A stretch of 64,000 nt of DNA from Neolewinella litorea (GCF_004803465.1 NZ_SRSF01000001.1:620501-684500); one strand, 5' to 3'; counted from the stretch's first letter, positions 1 to 9,035 are shown. The notes: a model not told the origin generated them from the letters alone. Program-made: numbers and translations.

Positions 1-269
1 TGGACGTGGAAAAGCTCGCCAGTTCCACGCGCCGCCGTCACGTCGTGCTCGCCCGGCAGATCAGCATGTTCTTGGTTAAGCAGTTTACCGACCAGAGCCT
101 CAAGGCCATCGGGCGCATGTTCGGCGGGCGCGACCACGCCACCGTGATCTATTCCATCCGCACCGTCCGCGACCTGATGGAAACCAACGACGACATCAAG
201 AAGGCCCTGGAAGAGCTCGAGCGCAAGATTCGGGCCGGCCACGGAGAGCACCCCTCAACCAAGTGGTAA
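1..269 (+). CDS. dnaA: DnaA C-terminal fragment (replication initiator)
   Basis: This is the 3' end of a gene that begins before the window; the reading frame is open back to the first bases. The visible part is DnaA domain IV, the helix-turn-helix that binds DnaA boxes. The signature GGRDHATVIYSI is present, preceded by the usual HVVLARQISMFL segment. DnaA loads the replicative helicase at oriC. The gene is followed after about 30 bases by a cytochrome gene with no visible terminator. An origin may lie nearby upstream, but nothing in this window shows it. Identification is secure; only the length is unknown. Confidence 0.95.
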   Translation, partial: DVEKLASSTRRRHVVLARQISMFLVKQFTDQSLKAIGRMFGGRDHATVIYSIRTVRDLMETNDDIKKALEELERKIRAGHGEHPSTKW

Positions 270-297
270 GGGGCCCGTTAGAAGGTAAACACATCGA

Positions 298-699
298 ATG
301 CTACGGCCCCTGCTGGCTTTGCTTACCCTGTTCGTGCTTACCCTCGGCCTGACCACCGCCTGTGGCCAGACCGAACACCTCCAGGGCCGCAATCTTTACC
401 TCGAACACTGCGCGAACTGCCACCTCGACGAGGGGCAGGGGCTGCGGCGACTCATCCCGCCGTTGGCCGGATCGGATTACCTGCGGGACCAACCAGCGGC
501 GGCGGTGCGCGGGATTCGTTACGGTATGGAAGGCCCCATGACGGTCAACGGAGTCACCTACGACCAGCCGATGCCCGGCAACATTGAGCTCTCGGAATTC
601 CAGATCGTCAACATCATGAACTATATCAACCAGGCCTGGGGCAATGACTTCGGGACCGTCACGGTGGAAGAAGCCCGCGGCTGGCTGGCCGCGGAATAG
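298..699 (+). CDS. Class I cytochrome c lipoprotein
   Basis: A small mono-heme cytochrome c, probably an electron carrier facing the periplasm and tethered to a membrane. The first 22 residues form a hydrophobic signal ending in a lipobox (LTTAC, Cys22). The heme site is CANCH at residues 38-42. A Met in the PMPG stretch near residue 90 is a plausible distal ligand, as in class I cytochromes. The length of 133 aa fits a single domain. It resembles the cytochrome c domains that deliver electrons to terminal oxidases, but no oxidase gene is adjacent, so the partner is unknown. Confidence 0.85.
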   Translation: MLRPLLALLTLFVLTLGLTTACGQTEHLQGRNLYLEHCANCHLDEGQGLRRLIPPLAGSDYLRDQPAAAVRGIRYGMEGPMTVNGVTYDQPMPGNIELSEFQIVNIMNYINQAWGNDFGTVTVEEARGWLAAE

Positions 700-789
700 C
701 GCATGGCGGACGAAGCACCGGACGGAAGCGCCGGCTACGTTGGTAAAATTTGTACTTTGCCAACCCCTTCTATCACCTGCCGCCGCGCT

Positions 790-3156
790 ATGATCCCACG
801 TTTACTGACGACCCTGCTGGCCTTCATCCTGACGGTCTGTTCCGTCAATGCCCAGACCAACCCCTGTGGATCGGTCAAAATCTCCAACTCGGATTCGCTC
901 AGCATCTGCCTGGGTGACGAGGTTGCCCTGCGGCAGACGAACACCCTCACCGGGGCCATCTTCCGGTGGTCGCCCGTCGATGGACTGATCGACCTGCCGA
1001 CCGACCCGACGCCCCGCATCCGCCCGCAGTTCAGCGGCTACTATAAGGTGACGGCTACGGGGACGGACGGATGTACCTCGAGCGACAGCATCTACATCGA
1101 CGTGGACGTACTGGTGGTTCCGGAGATCATCCGCGACACCACCGTCTGTCAGGGTTCTGATCTTTCCCTCGTCCAAAATCCGGTGGACGACGCCGGCAAC
1201 ACGATCTACACCGTACTGGCCGGCAACGTTACCCTGACCACGCCCTCACCCGAAAACGATTTCACGGTTACGGTACAGAAAGAAACCACTTACACCATCG
1301 TGGCGCGTTCCGAGAACGGAGCGTGCGAAGAACGACAGCGCGTGCGGGTGCGCGTGATCGACGGTTACCTGGATATCCCCCAGGATACGGTCTTCGCTTG
1401 TCTCGGGGTTGACTCCATCGTCCTGACCGCCATCGACACCCCCTTCGCCGCTAACCGGGAGATCGTCTGGTCGCCCGTCCGCTTCAACCTGAGCCCACCG
1501 CGGGGGCGCACTTACACCGTTCGCCCCGTGGCGGACATCACCTACTACGCCGAAACTACCATCAACGGATGCCGCCGCATCGATTCGGTGGCCGTGCGCC
1601 TCGACAGCCTGCCCACCGACCTAAGCCTGCGCCTCGAACCGGAGAAGGATCCGTACTGTCAGGGGGATACCTTTTACGTGCTCTCGCCGGTTTACGATGC
1701 GGGCGATTTCCCGCTCATCGAGCATAACTGGATCAGTTCGCCGGGACTGCAGAGTCCGCGGGAACTGTACAACGCCGTCTTTGTCGGGCAGGACACGGCC
1801 CTGCTGCAGCGGGTGACCCGCAACGGCGCCTGCACCGACACCAGCAGCATTCAGGTCAACGTAGTGGAGCCGCCCATCGTAACCTTCGACCCGCCCAATC
1901 CGATCATTTGTCCGGACGACCCCTTGCAGATCACCGCCACTTTCCAGACTGGCGCGGGCAGCCTTAAATGGATCGATCCCACGGGGACACTCAGTTGCAC
2001 CGACTGTCTGGATCCCGTGGCCACGGTGAGCAACTCCACTACCTACACGGTCGAGCTCGTCACGGATGGCAACGACTGTACCACGGATCTTTCGTACACC
2101 ATACAGGTCGTTCCAAACCTGGAACCTACCCTTACCACCGCTACCCTGCTTTGTCCGGGCGATACCCGGCAACTGATCGTGGACAACGTGGTGCCAAGCT
2201 ACACCTACCGCATCACGGGCGGCGGGATCGATTCCAGCGACCCGTCGGTACAGGTCACGCCCACCGAGACCACAACCTATACCATCGAGACCACGGGCGA
2301 CTGCGGTACCACCACCCAAACGATCCAACTTGTGCTGGCGGATGACTATACCGTTACAGCGAGTGGCGCCTCAACCGTCTGCGCGGGCGAACCGCTCACC
2401 CTGCGGGCCGATGTATCGCTTTCCGGCATCAACGGCACCTTCACCTGGTCCCTGCCGAACGGCATCAGCCGCACCGGTCAGGAGATCACGGTCACCAATC
2501 CCGTAACGGGTACCTATACGGTGGTCTTCCGCGATGAGCTGGGCTGCACCTCGGCCACCGGCCAGACTACCGTCGAGGTACTTGGCGAAGATATAGACCC
2601 AATCATCATCGCTACCCTGCCTGACGGAACCACCATTGGCAGTGGAGACTCCTTCTTCGCCGGTAACGAACTTCAACTGGCCGTAACGAACCTGCCCGGC
2701 GGTCAGCAATTCACCTACTCCTGGGTGGGTAGTTACAGCGCCGGCACCCTTACCGGTCAGACCATCACCGTCGGGGTGCCCCGGAGTGACGATGCTCCGC
2801 AGCCCCTGGTGTACACGGTTACGGTGACCAGCGAAGACGGTCAGTGCACTTTTGACGCCACGATCTTCCTGGAAGTACAGCAGTCGCGGGTAGAAATTCC
2901 CGACTTCTTCAGTCCCAACGCCGACGGCCGCAACGACAGGTTCCGAATGTTCTTCAACGGGAACGTTACGGATTATACGATGCTGGTCTACGATCGTTGG
3001 GGCCAAAAGGTGTTCACCAGCGATGACCCCCTGGAGGGTTGGGACGGCACCAAGAACGGAACGCCGCAGCCCGCGGACGTGTACCTCTACCTCGCGCGCT
3101 TCCGGCAGGACGGCGTCGAGCTGCAGGAGGAAGGACAGGTAAGCCTGGTACGGTAG
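790..3156 (+). CDS. Secreted repeat protein with gliding-motility-type C-terminal sorting domain
   Basis: A large cell-surface or secreted protein of about 788 aa. The ATG at 790 is chosen because it opens a clean signal peptide (residues 1-22, ending VNAQ); an in-frame upstream codon at 703 would add 29 residues of no recognisable character. The middle consists of several beta-rich modules of about 80-90 residues with paired cysteines and recurring TYT/TVTVT strands, like Ig or PKD-type modules. The last 85 residues, starting IPDFFSPNADGRND, are the gliding motility-associated C-terminal (type B) sorting domain that directs export through the type IX system. Function is probably adhesion or surface structure; the ligand is unknown. 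Confidence 0.8.
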   Translation: MIPRLLTTLLAFILTVCSVNAQTNPCGSVKISNSDSLSICLGDEVALRQTNTLTGAIFRWSPVDGLIDLPTDPTPRIRPQFSGYYKVTATGTDGCTSSDSIYIDVDVLVVPEIIRDTTVCQGSDLSLVQNPVDDAGNTIYTVLAGNVTLTTPSPENDFTVTVQKETTYTIVARSENGACEERQRVRVRVIDGYLDIPQDTVFACLGVDSIVLTAIDTPFAANREIVWSPVRFNLSPPRGRTYTVRPVADITYYAETTINGCRRIDSVAVRLDSLPTDLSLRLEPEKDPYCQGDTFYVLSPVYDAGDFPLIEHNWISSPGLQSPRELYNAVFVGQDTALLQRVTRNGACTDTSSIQVNVVEPPIVTFDPPNPIICPDDPLQITATFQTGAGSLKWIDPTGTLSCTDCLDPVATVSNSTTYTVELVTDGNDCTTDLSYTIQVVPNLEPTLTTATLLCPGDTRQLIVDNVVPSYTYRITGGGIDSSDPSVQVTPTETTTYTIETTGDCGTTTQTIQLVLADDYTVTASGASTVCAGEPLTLRADVSLSGINGTFTWSLPNGISRTGQEITVTNPVTGTYTVVFRDELGCTSATGQTTVEVLGEDIDPIIIATLPDGTTIGSGDSFFAGNELQLAVTNLPGGQQFTYSWVGSYSAGTLTGQTITVGVPRSDDAPQPLVYTVTVTSEDGQCTFDATIFLEVQQSRVEIPDFFSPNADGRNDRFRMFFNGNVTDYTMLVYDRWGQKVFTSDDPLEGWDGTKNGTPQPADVYLYLARFRQDGVELQEEGQVSLVR

Positions 3157-3161
3157 GCGGG

Positions 3162-4490
3162 ATGGAGCAACAAGTCACCGACAACACGGTCACCCGGAAG
3201 CCGAAGTGGCTGCGCAAGCTGGAGCGTGAAAGCTGGCAGCCGGAACTGATTATATCCGGTGCCGCCATTTTCGGCAGCCTGCAGTTGCCCGATCTCATCA
3301 CCCAGATGGAGCATTACTTTTTGCTCAACTACGATCGCGATACTCTTTTTATCTGCTACATCGCCAGTATGTACTGGCGCATTCTGACCAACGGTCTTAT
3401 CGTGACCTTCATCTTCCACTTTATCGTGCGCGCGCTGTGGATTGGCCTGGCCGGCCTGAACTCGGTATTTCCGGGAGGATTCCGGACCAACCAGCGTTTC
3501 AGCGCGCATTTTCAGAAAAATATGCGGGAAGAGTACGGCGACGTGGACGGACTAATCGCACGCCTGGACCGACTGGGCAGCGGCATCTTTGGGGTGGCTT
3601 TCGCCGTTTCGGGGGTATTCCTCAACTTCGGTCTGATCGGGCTACTCCTGATCGTGCTGCATTCTTGGCTGGTAGGCCAGGGAGTACCCGCTGACCGGGT
3701 ACTGCTGATCATCGGTCTCTGTCTTGCCCCGCTGCTGTTACTTTCCTTGATCTCCATGGTCGGTCATGCCGAACGCTTCCGGGATACCGCAATCGTGCGC
3801 CGCTTTCAGTGGCCAGTAACCAAAGTCATTTCCCGAGCTACCTACCCGCTGGGCCGGCACTTCATAGTGACCTCCACGAACCTGGTCACCTCGTTCTACG
3901 CCGACCGAAAGACGTTTACCTGGTACTACCTGGTTGGATTTGTGGGCCTGATGGTCATTGCCTTGAGCAGCGTCCTCCTGAACGATAACACCCGCCTGTT
4001 CATCGACCGGGTGTACCACCGCAATGGTGCCGATTCCCTGTTATTGTCGACGAGCTATTCAGCGGACGAATCCTATGAAGGCATTTATTACAGGCCAGTG
4101 CTGGACCACACGCAAGGTCTTTCGGAAGCGGGAATGATGGTGTGGATTCCGCTACCCGAAAGGGAGATGGCCTACTTGTTGGGCGATTGCTCAATTCCGG
4201 AGGTCGACGATGAGCTGCCCAGGGAGGAACGCCAGCAGCTGAGGTGGCAGCGGATTGTGGATTGCGGCAAGGAATACATCAAAATTGCCCTCAATGGCCG
4301 GCCGCAGCTCGATTTCAAGCTGGAACGACAGTATCGAGAGAACGCAGCAGGGAGTCAGTACGGCATGCGGGCCTTTCTGCCAGATCCACCCCTGGCGGCG
4401 GGCAAAAACCTGCTGGAGGTTACTACCGCTTACCCGCACGAGAAAACCGGGGCACCTCGAACGGCGTATCTACCCTTTTACCATTATTAA
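3162..4490 (+). CDS. Multi-pass membrane protein of unknown function
   Basis: A 442-aa protein that I do not recognise. The ATG at 3162 lies 5 bases after the preceding stop; an in-frame extension back to 3039 only overlaps the upstream gene and is low-complexity Arg/Gly/Ala, so it is rejected. The N-terminal 35 residues are basic and polar, followed by about five to six hydrophobic segments between residues 60 and 300. A soluble C-terminal region of about 140 residues follows, rich in charged residues with two Cys (DCS, DCG). It may be co-transcribed with the secreted protein upstream. There is no terminator between this gene and the DUF177 promoter. Confidence 0.7.
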   Translation: MEQQVTDNTVTRKPKWLRKLERESWQPELIISGAAIFGSLQLPDLITQMEHYFLLNYDRDTLFICYIASMYWRILTNGLIVTFIFHFIVRALWIGLAGLNSVFPGGFRTNQRFSAHFQKNMREEYGDVDGLIARLDRLGSGIFGVAFAVSGVFLNFGLIGLLLIVLHSWLVGQGVPADRVLLIIGLCLAPLLLLSLISMVGHAERFRDTAIVRRFQWPVTKVISRATYPLGRHFIVTSTNLVTSFYADRKTFTWYYLVGFVGLMVIALSSVLLNDNTRLFIDRVYHRNGADSLLLSTSYSADESYEGIYYRPVLDHTQGLSEAGMMVWIPLPEREMAYLLGDCSIPEVDDELPREERQQLRWQRIVDCGKEYIKIALNGRPQLDFKLERQYRENAAGSQYGMRAFLPDPPLAAGKNLLEVTTAYPHEKTGAPRTAYLPFYHY

Positions 4491-4503
4491 CGGGACAAAC
4501 GTT

Positions 4504-4534
4504 TTGTTTTATCCGGCCCAACTACTTACCTTTG
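4504..4534 (+). promoter_or_regulatory. Bacteroidota sigma-A promoter of the DUF177-rpmF operon
   Basis: The -7 element TACCTTTG (4527-4534) matches the TAnnTTTG consensus exactly, and a TTG at 4504-4506 sits 20 bases upstream, as expected for the -33 element. Transcription should begin near 4539-4541, giving a leader of about 57 bases before the ATG at 4598. Confidence 0.75.
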
Positions 4535-4597
4535 CGCCCACTTTGAAACGTCCCTAGGGTACCAATGGGTACCCATCCGGTTCAAAACGATTACCTT

Positions 4598-5158
4598 ATG
4601 TCTACTCCATCAGCTTTTGTCTTACCCCTCAAGGGGCTCGGGAAGGGGTTTTACGAGTACGACCTTAAGGTGGACGATTCCTTCTTTGCTGCCTTCCCCG
4701 AATCTCCGATCCGGCGGGCGGACGTTGACCTTCAGCTGATGGTCGACAAGCAAAGCCGGGAATTGGTGATTGCCTTCAATTTCGCCGGCACCATTGCCAC
4801 GGCCTGCGACCGCTGCCTGGCAGATATCGATCTCCCGATCGAGGATCGTCGGCAGCTGATCGTCAAGTTCTCTCAGGAGGCCGACGAGCAGCAGGACGAA
4901 GGCGACATCGTTTACTTACACCCGGACACCAACGACTTTAACCTGGCCCCCTTCGTCTACGAAATGGTGGTGCTGGCCGTTCCGATGATTCGTACCTACG
5001 ACTGTCGAGCCGGAGAGCCCCCCTACCCCTGCGACGAAGACCTGCTGGAACGGATCGATGCCTCCTACGACACCGCGTCGGATGCCCCGCCCCCAGCCGG
5101 CGGTGAAGGTGAGAAGTCCAGTCCCTGGGACGTACTCAAGGACTTGAATAAAAATTAA
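4598..5158 (+). CDS. DUF177 (YceD-family) protein
   Basis: A member of the DUF177/YceD family, which is found next to the L32 gene across bacteria and is linked to large-subunit rRNA or ribosome biogenesis. The family core is visible: a beta-rich N-terminal part and the paired-cysteine motif CDRCLADI near residue 80. A Cys-rich stretch (DCR...PYPCDED) near residue 150 is consistent with metal binding. A start at 4565 would add 11 residues and also lies inside the transcript, but ATG 4598 begins the conserved part. The gap to rpmF is 20 bases, so the two form an operon. Confidence 0.85.
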   Translation: MSTPSAFVLPLKGLGKGFYEYDLKVDDSFFAAFPESPIRRADVDLQLMVDKQSRELVIAFNFAGTIATACDRCLADIDLPIEDRRQLIVKFSQEADEQQDEGDIVYLHPDTNDFNLAPFVYEMVVLAVPMIRTYDCRAGEPPYPCDEDLLERIDASYDTASDAPPPAGGEGEKSSPWDVLKDLNKN

Positions 5159-5178
5159 GCTTAAAACAGTTTTACGCC

Positions 5179-5409
5179 ATGGCACATCCCAAGTCCCGGA
5201 TTTCGAAGCAGCGCAAGCGCAAGCGTCGGACCCACTATAAGGCTTCAGCTCCTACCCTCACCACCTGCCAGACCACCGGCGAGCTGCACCAGCCCCACCG
5301 TGCCTACAAGGACAGCGAGGGCAATCTCTACTACAACGGCAACCTGATCGTGAAGGCGCCGGAAGTGATCGTAGAGGACACAACCGAAGATACCGAGGAA
5401 GACAACTAG
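5179..5409 (+). CDS. rpmF: 50S ribosomal protein L32
   Basis: Large-subunit ribosomal protein L32. The basic N-terminus MAHPKSRISKQRKRKRRTHY is diagnostic. Only one cysteine (TTCQTTGE) remains of the four that form the zinc ribbon in other bacteria; the second pair is replaced by a NLYYNG segment, so this is a zinc-independent C-minus form. The tail is acidic (EDTTEDTEEDN). In many bacteria rpmF is followed by plsX and fabH; here a strong terminator follows instead. Confidence 0.95.
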   Translation: MAHPKSRISKQRKRKRRTHYKASAPTLTTCQTTGELHQPHRAYKDSEGNLYYNGNLIVKAPEVIVEDTTEDTEEDN

Positions 5410-5437
5410 GCGAACCGTTCGCCAAATCAGCTCCCTC

Positions 5438-5475
5438 AGTAGCCCGCCGGCCCCGCCGGCGGGCTACTCGTGTTT
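5438..5475 (+). terminator. Intrinsic terminator after rpmF
   Basis: A perfect 14-bp GC-rich stem (5438-5451 pairing with 5455-5468) with a 3-base CCC loop, followed by a short T-run (GTTTTAA). It closes the DUF177-rpmF operon. Confidence 0.85.
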
Positions 5476-5488
5476 TAATAAGTCCGGC

Positions 5489-5496
5489 TATCTTGC
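5489..5496 (+). promoter_or_regulatory. Probable -7 box upstream of ridA
   Basis: TATCTTGC, a partial match to TAnnTTTG, lies 16 bases before the ridA ATG and directly downstream of the rpmF terminator, where a new promoter is expected. No clear -33 TTG is seen. Confidence 0.45.
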
Positions 5497-5512
5497 GGGC
5501 AAAACCAATTAG

Positions 5513-5899
5513 ATGCCCAAGCAGATCATCACCACCGGAAACGCCCCCGCCCCGGTTGGTGCGTACAACCAGGCCACCCTGTTCAACGGAACGCTTTTCG
5601 TAAGTGGCCAGATCGCCCTCGACCCCGCTACCGGTGAGCTCATCACTTCCGACATCGAGACCGAAACCCGGCAGGTAATGGAAAACCTGAAGGCCATCGT
5701 CGAAGCTGCCGGCAGCAGCATGGACCAGATCCTCAAGTGTGAGGTCTTTGTCAGTGATATGGAAAACTTCGGCCGCATCAACACCGTCTACGCCCGCTAC
5801 TTCGACGAGGAGACCGCGCCCGCCCGCGCCCTGGTGCAGGTGGCCAACCTGCCCAAATACGTCAACGTGGAGATCAGCTGTATCGCGGTGGTCGAATAA
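5513..5899 (+). CDS. ridA: RidA family reactive intermediate (enamine/imine) deaminase
   Basis: A 128-aa RidA (YjgF/UK114) protein. These cytosolic trimers hydrolyse reactive 2-aminoacrylate-type enamines and imines released by PLP enzymes, producing keto acids and ammonia. The full-length family pattern is present: GAYNQA near residue 17, LFVSGQIALDP near 28-38, and the catalytic arginine Arg105 in PARALVQV. It starts a transcription unit behind the rpmF terminator and is followed after 10 bases by the UbiA gene, so the two are probably co-transcribed. Confidence 0.93.
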   Translation: MPKQIITTGNAPAPVGAYNQATLFNGTLFVSGQIALDPATGELITSDIETETRQVMENLKAIVEAAGSSMDQILKCEVFVSDMENFGRINTVYARYFDEETAPARALVQVANLPKYVNVEISCIAVVE

Positions 5900-5909
5900 G
5901 GCTCCGCCC

Positions 5910-6770
5910 ATGCTCACCTTTCTCCGCTTCGCCCGCGCGCACACCATCGTCGGTACCACCGCCTCGCTGTTGGCGCTGTACCTGATGGCCAGCCGCCACC
6001 TGCACACGTCCGACTGGGGCATGTTCGCCATCAGCCTGCTGAGTTGTCTGGCCGCCAACGTTTACATCACCGGCCTCAACCAGCTCACCGACGTAGAGAT
6101 CGACCGGATCAACAAACCCTATTTGCCCTTGGCCAGCGGCGCGTATTCGCTCACCACGGGATACCTGATCGTGGGCCTGGCCGGCATCCTGTCGTTGGTG
6201 ACCTGCTTCATCTACCCCCCCTTTCTGCCGGCCACCGTGATCGCCAGCTTAGTTATCGGAACGGCCTACAGCGTGCCGCCCGTGCGCCTTAAACGCTTTC
6301 ACTTCTGGGCCGCCTTTTGCATCATTGTGGTCCGCGGCCTCATCGTTAATCTGCTGCTTTACCTGCATTTCCGCTGGTGGCTGGGCGAAAATCCGGTCAT
6401 CCCCGATACCGTCTGGTTGCTCACCGCGGCCGTTTTCACCTTCGGCATTGTCATCGCCTGGTTCAAGGATTTGCCGGACACCGAAGGCGACGCGGCCCAC
6501 GGCATCCGGACGCTTTCACTGGTCAAGAACCGCGACTGGGTCTTCCGCGTAGGGGCCTGGATCTTCCGGCTCACCCTGCTGGGAGTGGCCTTTTTTGCTT
6601 ACCGGATCGATAATTTCGGACTCCTTATCGGACAGCTCCTACTACTGGCCGGCTTCGAATGGCTAAGCCGTCGGCTTGACCTCACGGAGCAGTCCTCCAT
6701 CGCCCGCTTCTACCAGGGCGTATGGGTGCTTTTTTTCGTGGAGTACGGCATCTTTGCCTTGTTCGGGTAA
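5910..6770 (+). CDS. UbiA prenyltransferase, homogentisate phytyltransferase-like
   Basis: An integral-membrane aromatic prenyltransferase of 286 aa. The ATG at 5910 is used; the frame upstream of it only shadows ridA. Both Asp-rich motifs that bind prenyl diphosphate through Mg are present: NQLTDVEID (about residue 60) and DLPDTEGD (about 190). The segment INKPYLPLASGAYS after the first motif and the IVVRGLIVNLLLYLH helix are, from memory, close to plant VTE2 and cyanobacterial homogentisate phytyltransferases rather than UbiA or MenA. The reaction would be prenylation of homogentisate towards tocopherol- or plastoquinone-like products. No other gene of such a pathway is in the window, so the substrate is inferred. 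Confidence 0.8.
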   Translation: MLTFLRFARAHTIVGTTASLLALYLMASRHLHTSDWGMFAISLLSCLAANVYITGLNQLTDVEIDRINKPYLPLASGAYSLTTGYLIVGLAGILSLVTCFIYPPFLPATVIASLVIGTAYSVPPVRLKRFHFWAAFCIIVVRGLIVNLLLYLHFRWWLGENPVIPDTVWLLTAAVFTFGIVIAWFKDLPDTEGDAAHGIRTLSLVKNRDWVFRVGAWIFRLTLLGVAFFAYRIDNFGLLIGQLLLLAGFEWLSRRLDLTEQSSIARFYQGVWVLFFVEYGIFALFG

Positions 6771-6936
6771 GGTTTCAATGAGAACATCCGTCGGCGTAAG
6801 ACCATAATCGGGGCGCGGCCGCGGGTGCCGTGTAAACCCCTTCCGCCGGGCAAATGGGTACCCATCGGGGGCGAGGGTAAGGCATTTTGTGCGCTCCCCG
6901 TTCCTGAACCATTCCCGCCTTGCGATCCTTCCCTAT

Positions 6937-6944
6937 TACCTTGC
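6937..6944 (+). promoter_or_regulatory. Probable -7 box for ptrB
   Basis: TACCTTGC, the same form seen before mnmH, lies 59 bases before the ptrB start in an otherwise featureless 230-base gap. Confidence 0.5.
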
Positions 6945-7002
6945 ACCCGCGCTCCGCCGCCGTAGATTACGGATCGCGGTGCCACCTTTATAACTCAGCC
7001 CT

Positions 7003-9033
7003 ATGTTTCCTCCAAAACCGAAGAAAGTCCCCCACGAACTAACCCTTCACGGCGACACCCGCCGCGACGACTACTACTGGATGAACCAGCGGGAAGACCC
7101 GGAAGTTATCGCCCACCTGCAGGCAGAAAACGCCTACTTCGAGGCCCGCACGGCCCACCTGAAGGAGGCACAGGAAGCGCTCTTCCAGGAGATCAAGAGT
7201 CGGATCAAGGAAGACGACAGCAGTGTACCCTACGCCCTGCGTGGCTACGTCTACCAAACGCGCTTCGAAACCGGCGACCAGTACCCGCGCTATTTCCGGC
7301 GCCCCCTGAATGCGGAGCAGGAGGAACTGATGTTTGACGTGAATGAGATGGCCACCCCCTTCGACTATTACCACGTAGGCGGCATGGCGGTGAGCGACGA
7401 CAATCGCTACGTGAGCTACGGTGAGGACACCATCAGTCGGCGCATCTACACCATTCACATCAAGGACCTGCTGACCGGTCAGAACCTCCCCGACCAAATC
7501 CCGAACACCACCGGCGGAAGCGTCTGGAGCGCAGACGGAAAGTACCTATTCTACTCGGTCAAGGATGAAGCCCTGCGGCCATACAAGATCATGCGCCATG
7601 AGATCGGCACCGCCCCGCAGGACGACGTGGTGGTTTTCGAGGAGAAGGACGAAACCTTCCGCGCCTACGTCTTCCGGAGCAAGTCGCGCAAGTACATCGT
7701 CATCGGGTCGGCGCAGACCGTGAGTACGGAGTACCGCCTGCTGCCCGCCGACGACCCCACGGGCACGCCCCGACTGTTTCAGGCCCGCGAAAGGAACCTG
7801 GAGTACGCCATCGAGCACATAGACGACCGCTTTTACGTGCTGACGAACTACCACGCCCGCAACTTCCAGCTGATGGTCACCCCGGAGGACCGTACCGGAA
7901 AGGAAAACTGGGAGACGGTCATCCCCAATCGCGACGACGTCCTGCTGGAAGGTCTGGATATCTTCCGCAACTTCCTGGTACTGAGCGAGCGGCAGAATGG
8001 ACTTACCCGGATCAGGGTACGCCCCTTCGACGGAGCCGAACACTACATCTACTTCCAGGATGCGGCCTACATGGCCTACACGACCTCCAACCCGGAAATC
8101 GAGACCGACGTGCTCCGCTACGGCTACCAAAGTATGACGACGCCGCCGAGTACCTACGATTACGATATGCGTACCCGGGAGCAAGTGCTGCTCAAACAGC
8201 AACCCGTCCTCGGAGATTTCGACCCCGCCAACTACGAAAGCGAACGGGTGTTTTCGGAGTCTCGCGACGGTACCCGGGTACCCCTCAGTATTGTGTACCG
8301 CAAGGGTACGCCGAAGGACGGTACATCCCCGCTGCTGCTCTACGCTTACGGCAGTTACGGGCACAGCCTTGATCCCAGCTTCAGCATCACCCGCCTCAGC
8401 CTGCTTAACCGCGGCATGATCTTCGTGATCGCCCACATCCGCGGCGGCGAAGAGATGGGTCGGCACTGGTACGAGGACGGCAAGTTGCTGAAGAAGAAAA
8501 ACACCTTCCACGACTTTATCGACGCCGCCGAGTGGCTGGTGAAGCACCGCTACACCGCTACCGACCGCCTGTACGCCATGGGCGGCAGCGCGGGCGGCCT
8601 GCTCATGGGTGCCGTGGCGAACCTGCGCCCGGACCTTTTCGCCGGTCTTGTATCGCAGGTACCCTTCGTGGATGTGGTGACCACTATGCTCGACGACTCC
8701 ATTCCCCTGACCACCGGCGAGTACGACGAGTGGGGCAACCCCAATGACCCGGAATACTACCACTACATCAAGAGCTACAGTCCGCTGGACCAGGTCACGG
8801 CCCGGGATTATCCGCCGATGCTGGTCACGACGGGTCTGCACGATTCCCAGGTCCAGTACTGGGAGCCGGCCAAGTGGGTCGCCAAACTGCGGGAATTGAA
8901 GACCGACGATAACGACATCCTCTTCCACATCAATATGGAGGCCGGTCACGGGGGCGCTTCCGGCCGCTTCGAGCAGATCCGGGAGGTCGCGCGCGACTAC
9001 GCCTGGGTGCTGGACCGGGCCGGACTGCTCTGA
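7003..9033 (+). CDS. ptrB: Oligopeptidase B (protease II), S9A serine peptidase
   Basis: A 676-aa prolyl-oligopeptidase-family enzyme that cleaves short peptides after Lys or Arg. The N-terminal segment (HGDTRRDDYYWMNQRED) and beta-propeller are typical of oligopeptidase B. The catalytic triad is visible: Ser529 in GGSAGG, Asp614 in TGLHDSQV and His649 in EAGHGG. The TTGEYDEWGNP stretch after the nucleophile is also typical of the subfamily. No signal peptide is seen, so it should act in the cytoplasm. Length matches the family. It lies near gamma-glutamyltransferase, CtlX and an aminotransferase, all linked to peptide and amino acid breakdown. Confidence 0.93.
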   Translation: MFPPKPKKVPHELTLHGDTRRDDYYWMNQREDPEVIAHLQAENAYFEARTAHLKEAQEALFQEIKSRIKEDDSSVPYALRGYVYQTRFETGDQYPRYFRRPLNAEQEELMFDVNEMATPFDYYHVGGMAVSDDNRYVSYGEDTISRRIYTIHIKDLLTGQNLPDQIPNTTGGSVWSADGKYLFYSVKDEALRPYKIMRHEIGTAPQDDVVVFEEKDETFRAYVFRSKSRKYIVIGSAQTVSTEYRLLPADDPTGTPRLFQARERNLEYAIEHIDDRFYVLTNYHARNFQLMVTPEDRTGKENWETVIPNRDDVLLEGLDIFRNFLVLSERQNGLTRIRVRPFDGAEHYIYFQDAAYMAYTTSNPEIETDVLRYGYQSMTTPPSTYDYDMRTREQVLLKQQPVLGDFDPANYESERVFSESRDGTRVPLSIVYRKGTPKDGTSPLLLYAYGSYGHSLDPSFSITRLSLLNRGMIFVIAHIRGGEEMGRHWYEDGKLLKKKNTFHDFIDAAEWLVKHRYTATDRLYAMGGSAGGLLMGAVANLRPDLFAGLVSQVPFVDVVTTMLDDSIPLTTGEYDEWGNPNDPEYYHYIKSYSPLDQVTARDYPPMLVTTGLHDSQVQYWEPAKWVAKLRELKTDDNDILFHINMEAGHGGASGRFEQIREVARDYAWVLDRAGLL

Positions 9034-9035
9034 CG

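Noticed and set aside
2371-3006. Minus-strand frame inside the T9SS type B gene
   Set aside because: Shadow of the secreted-protein gene, whose signal peptide and sorting domain are clear.
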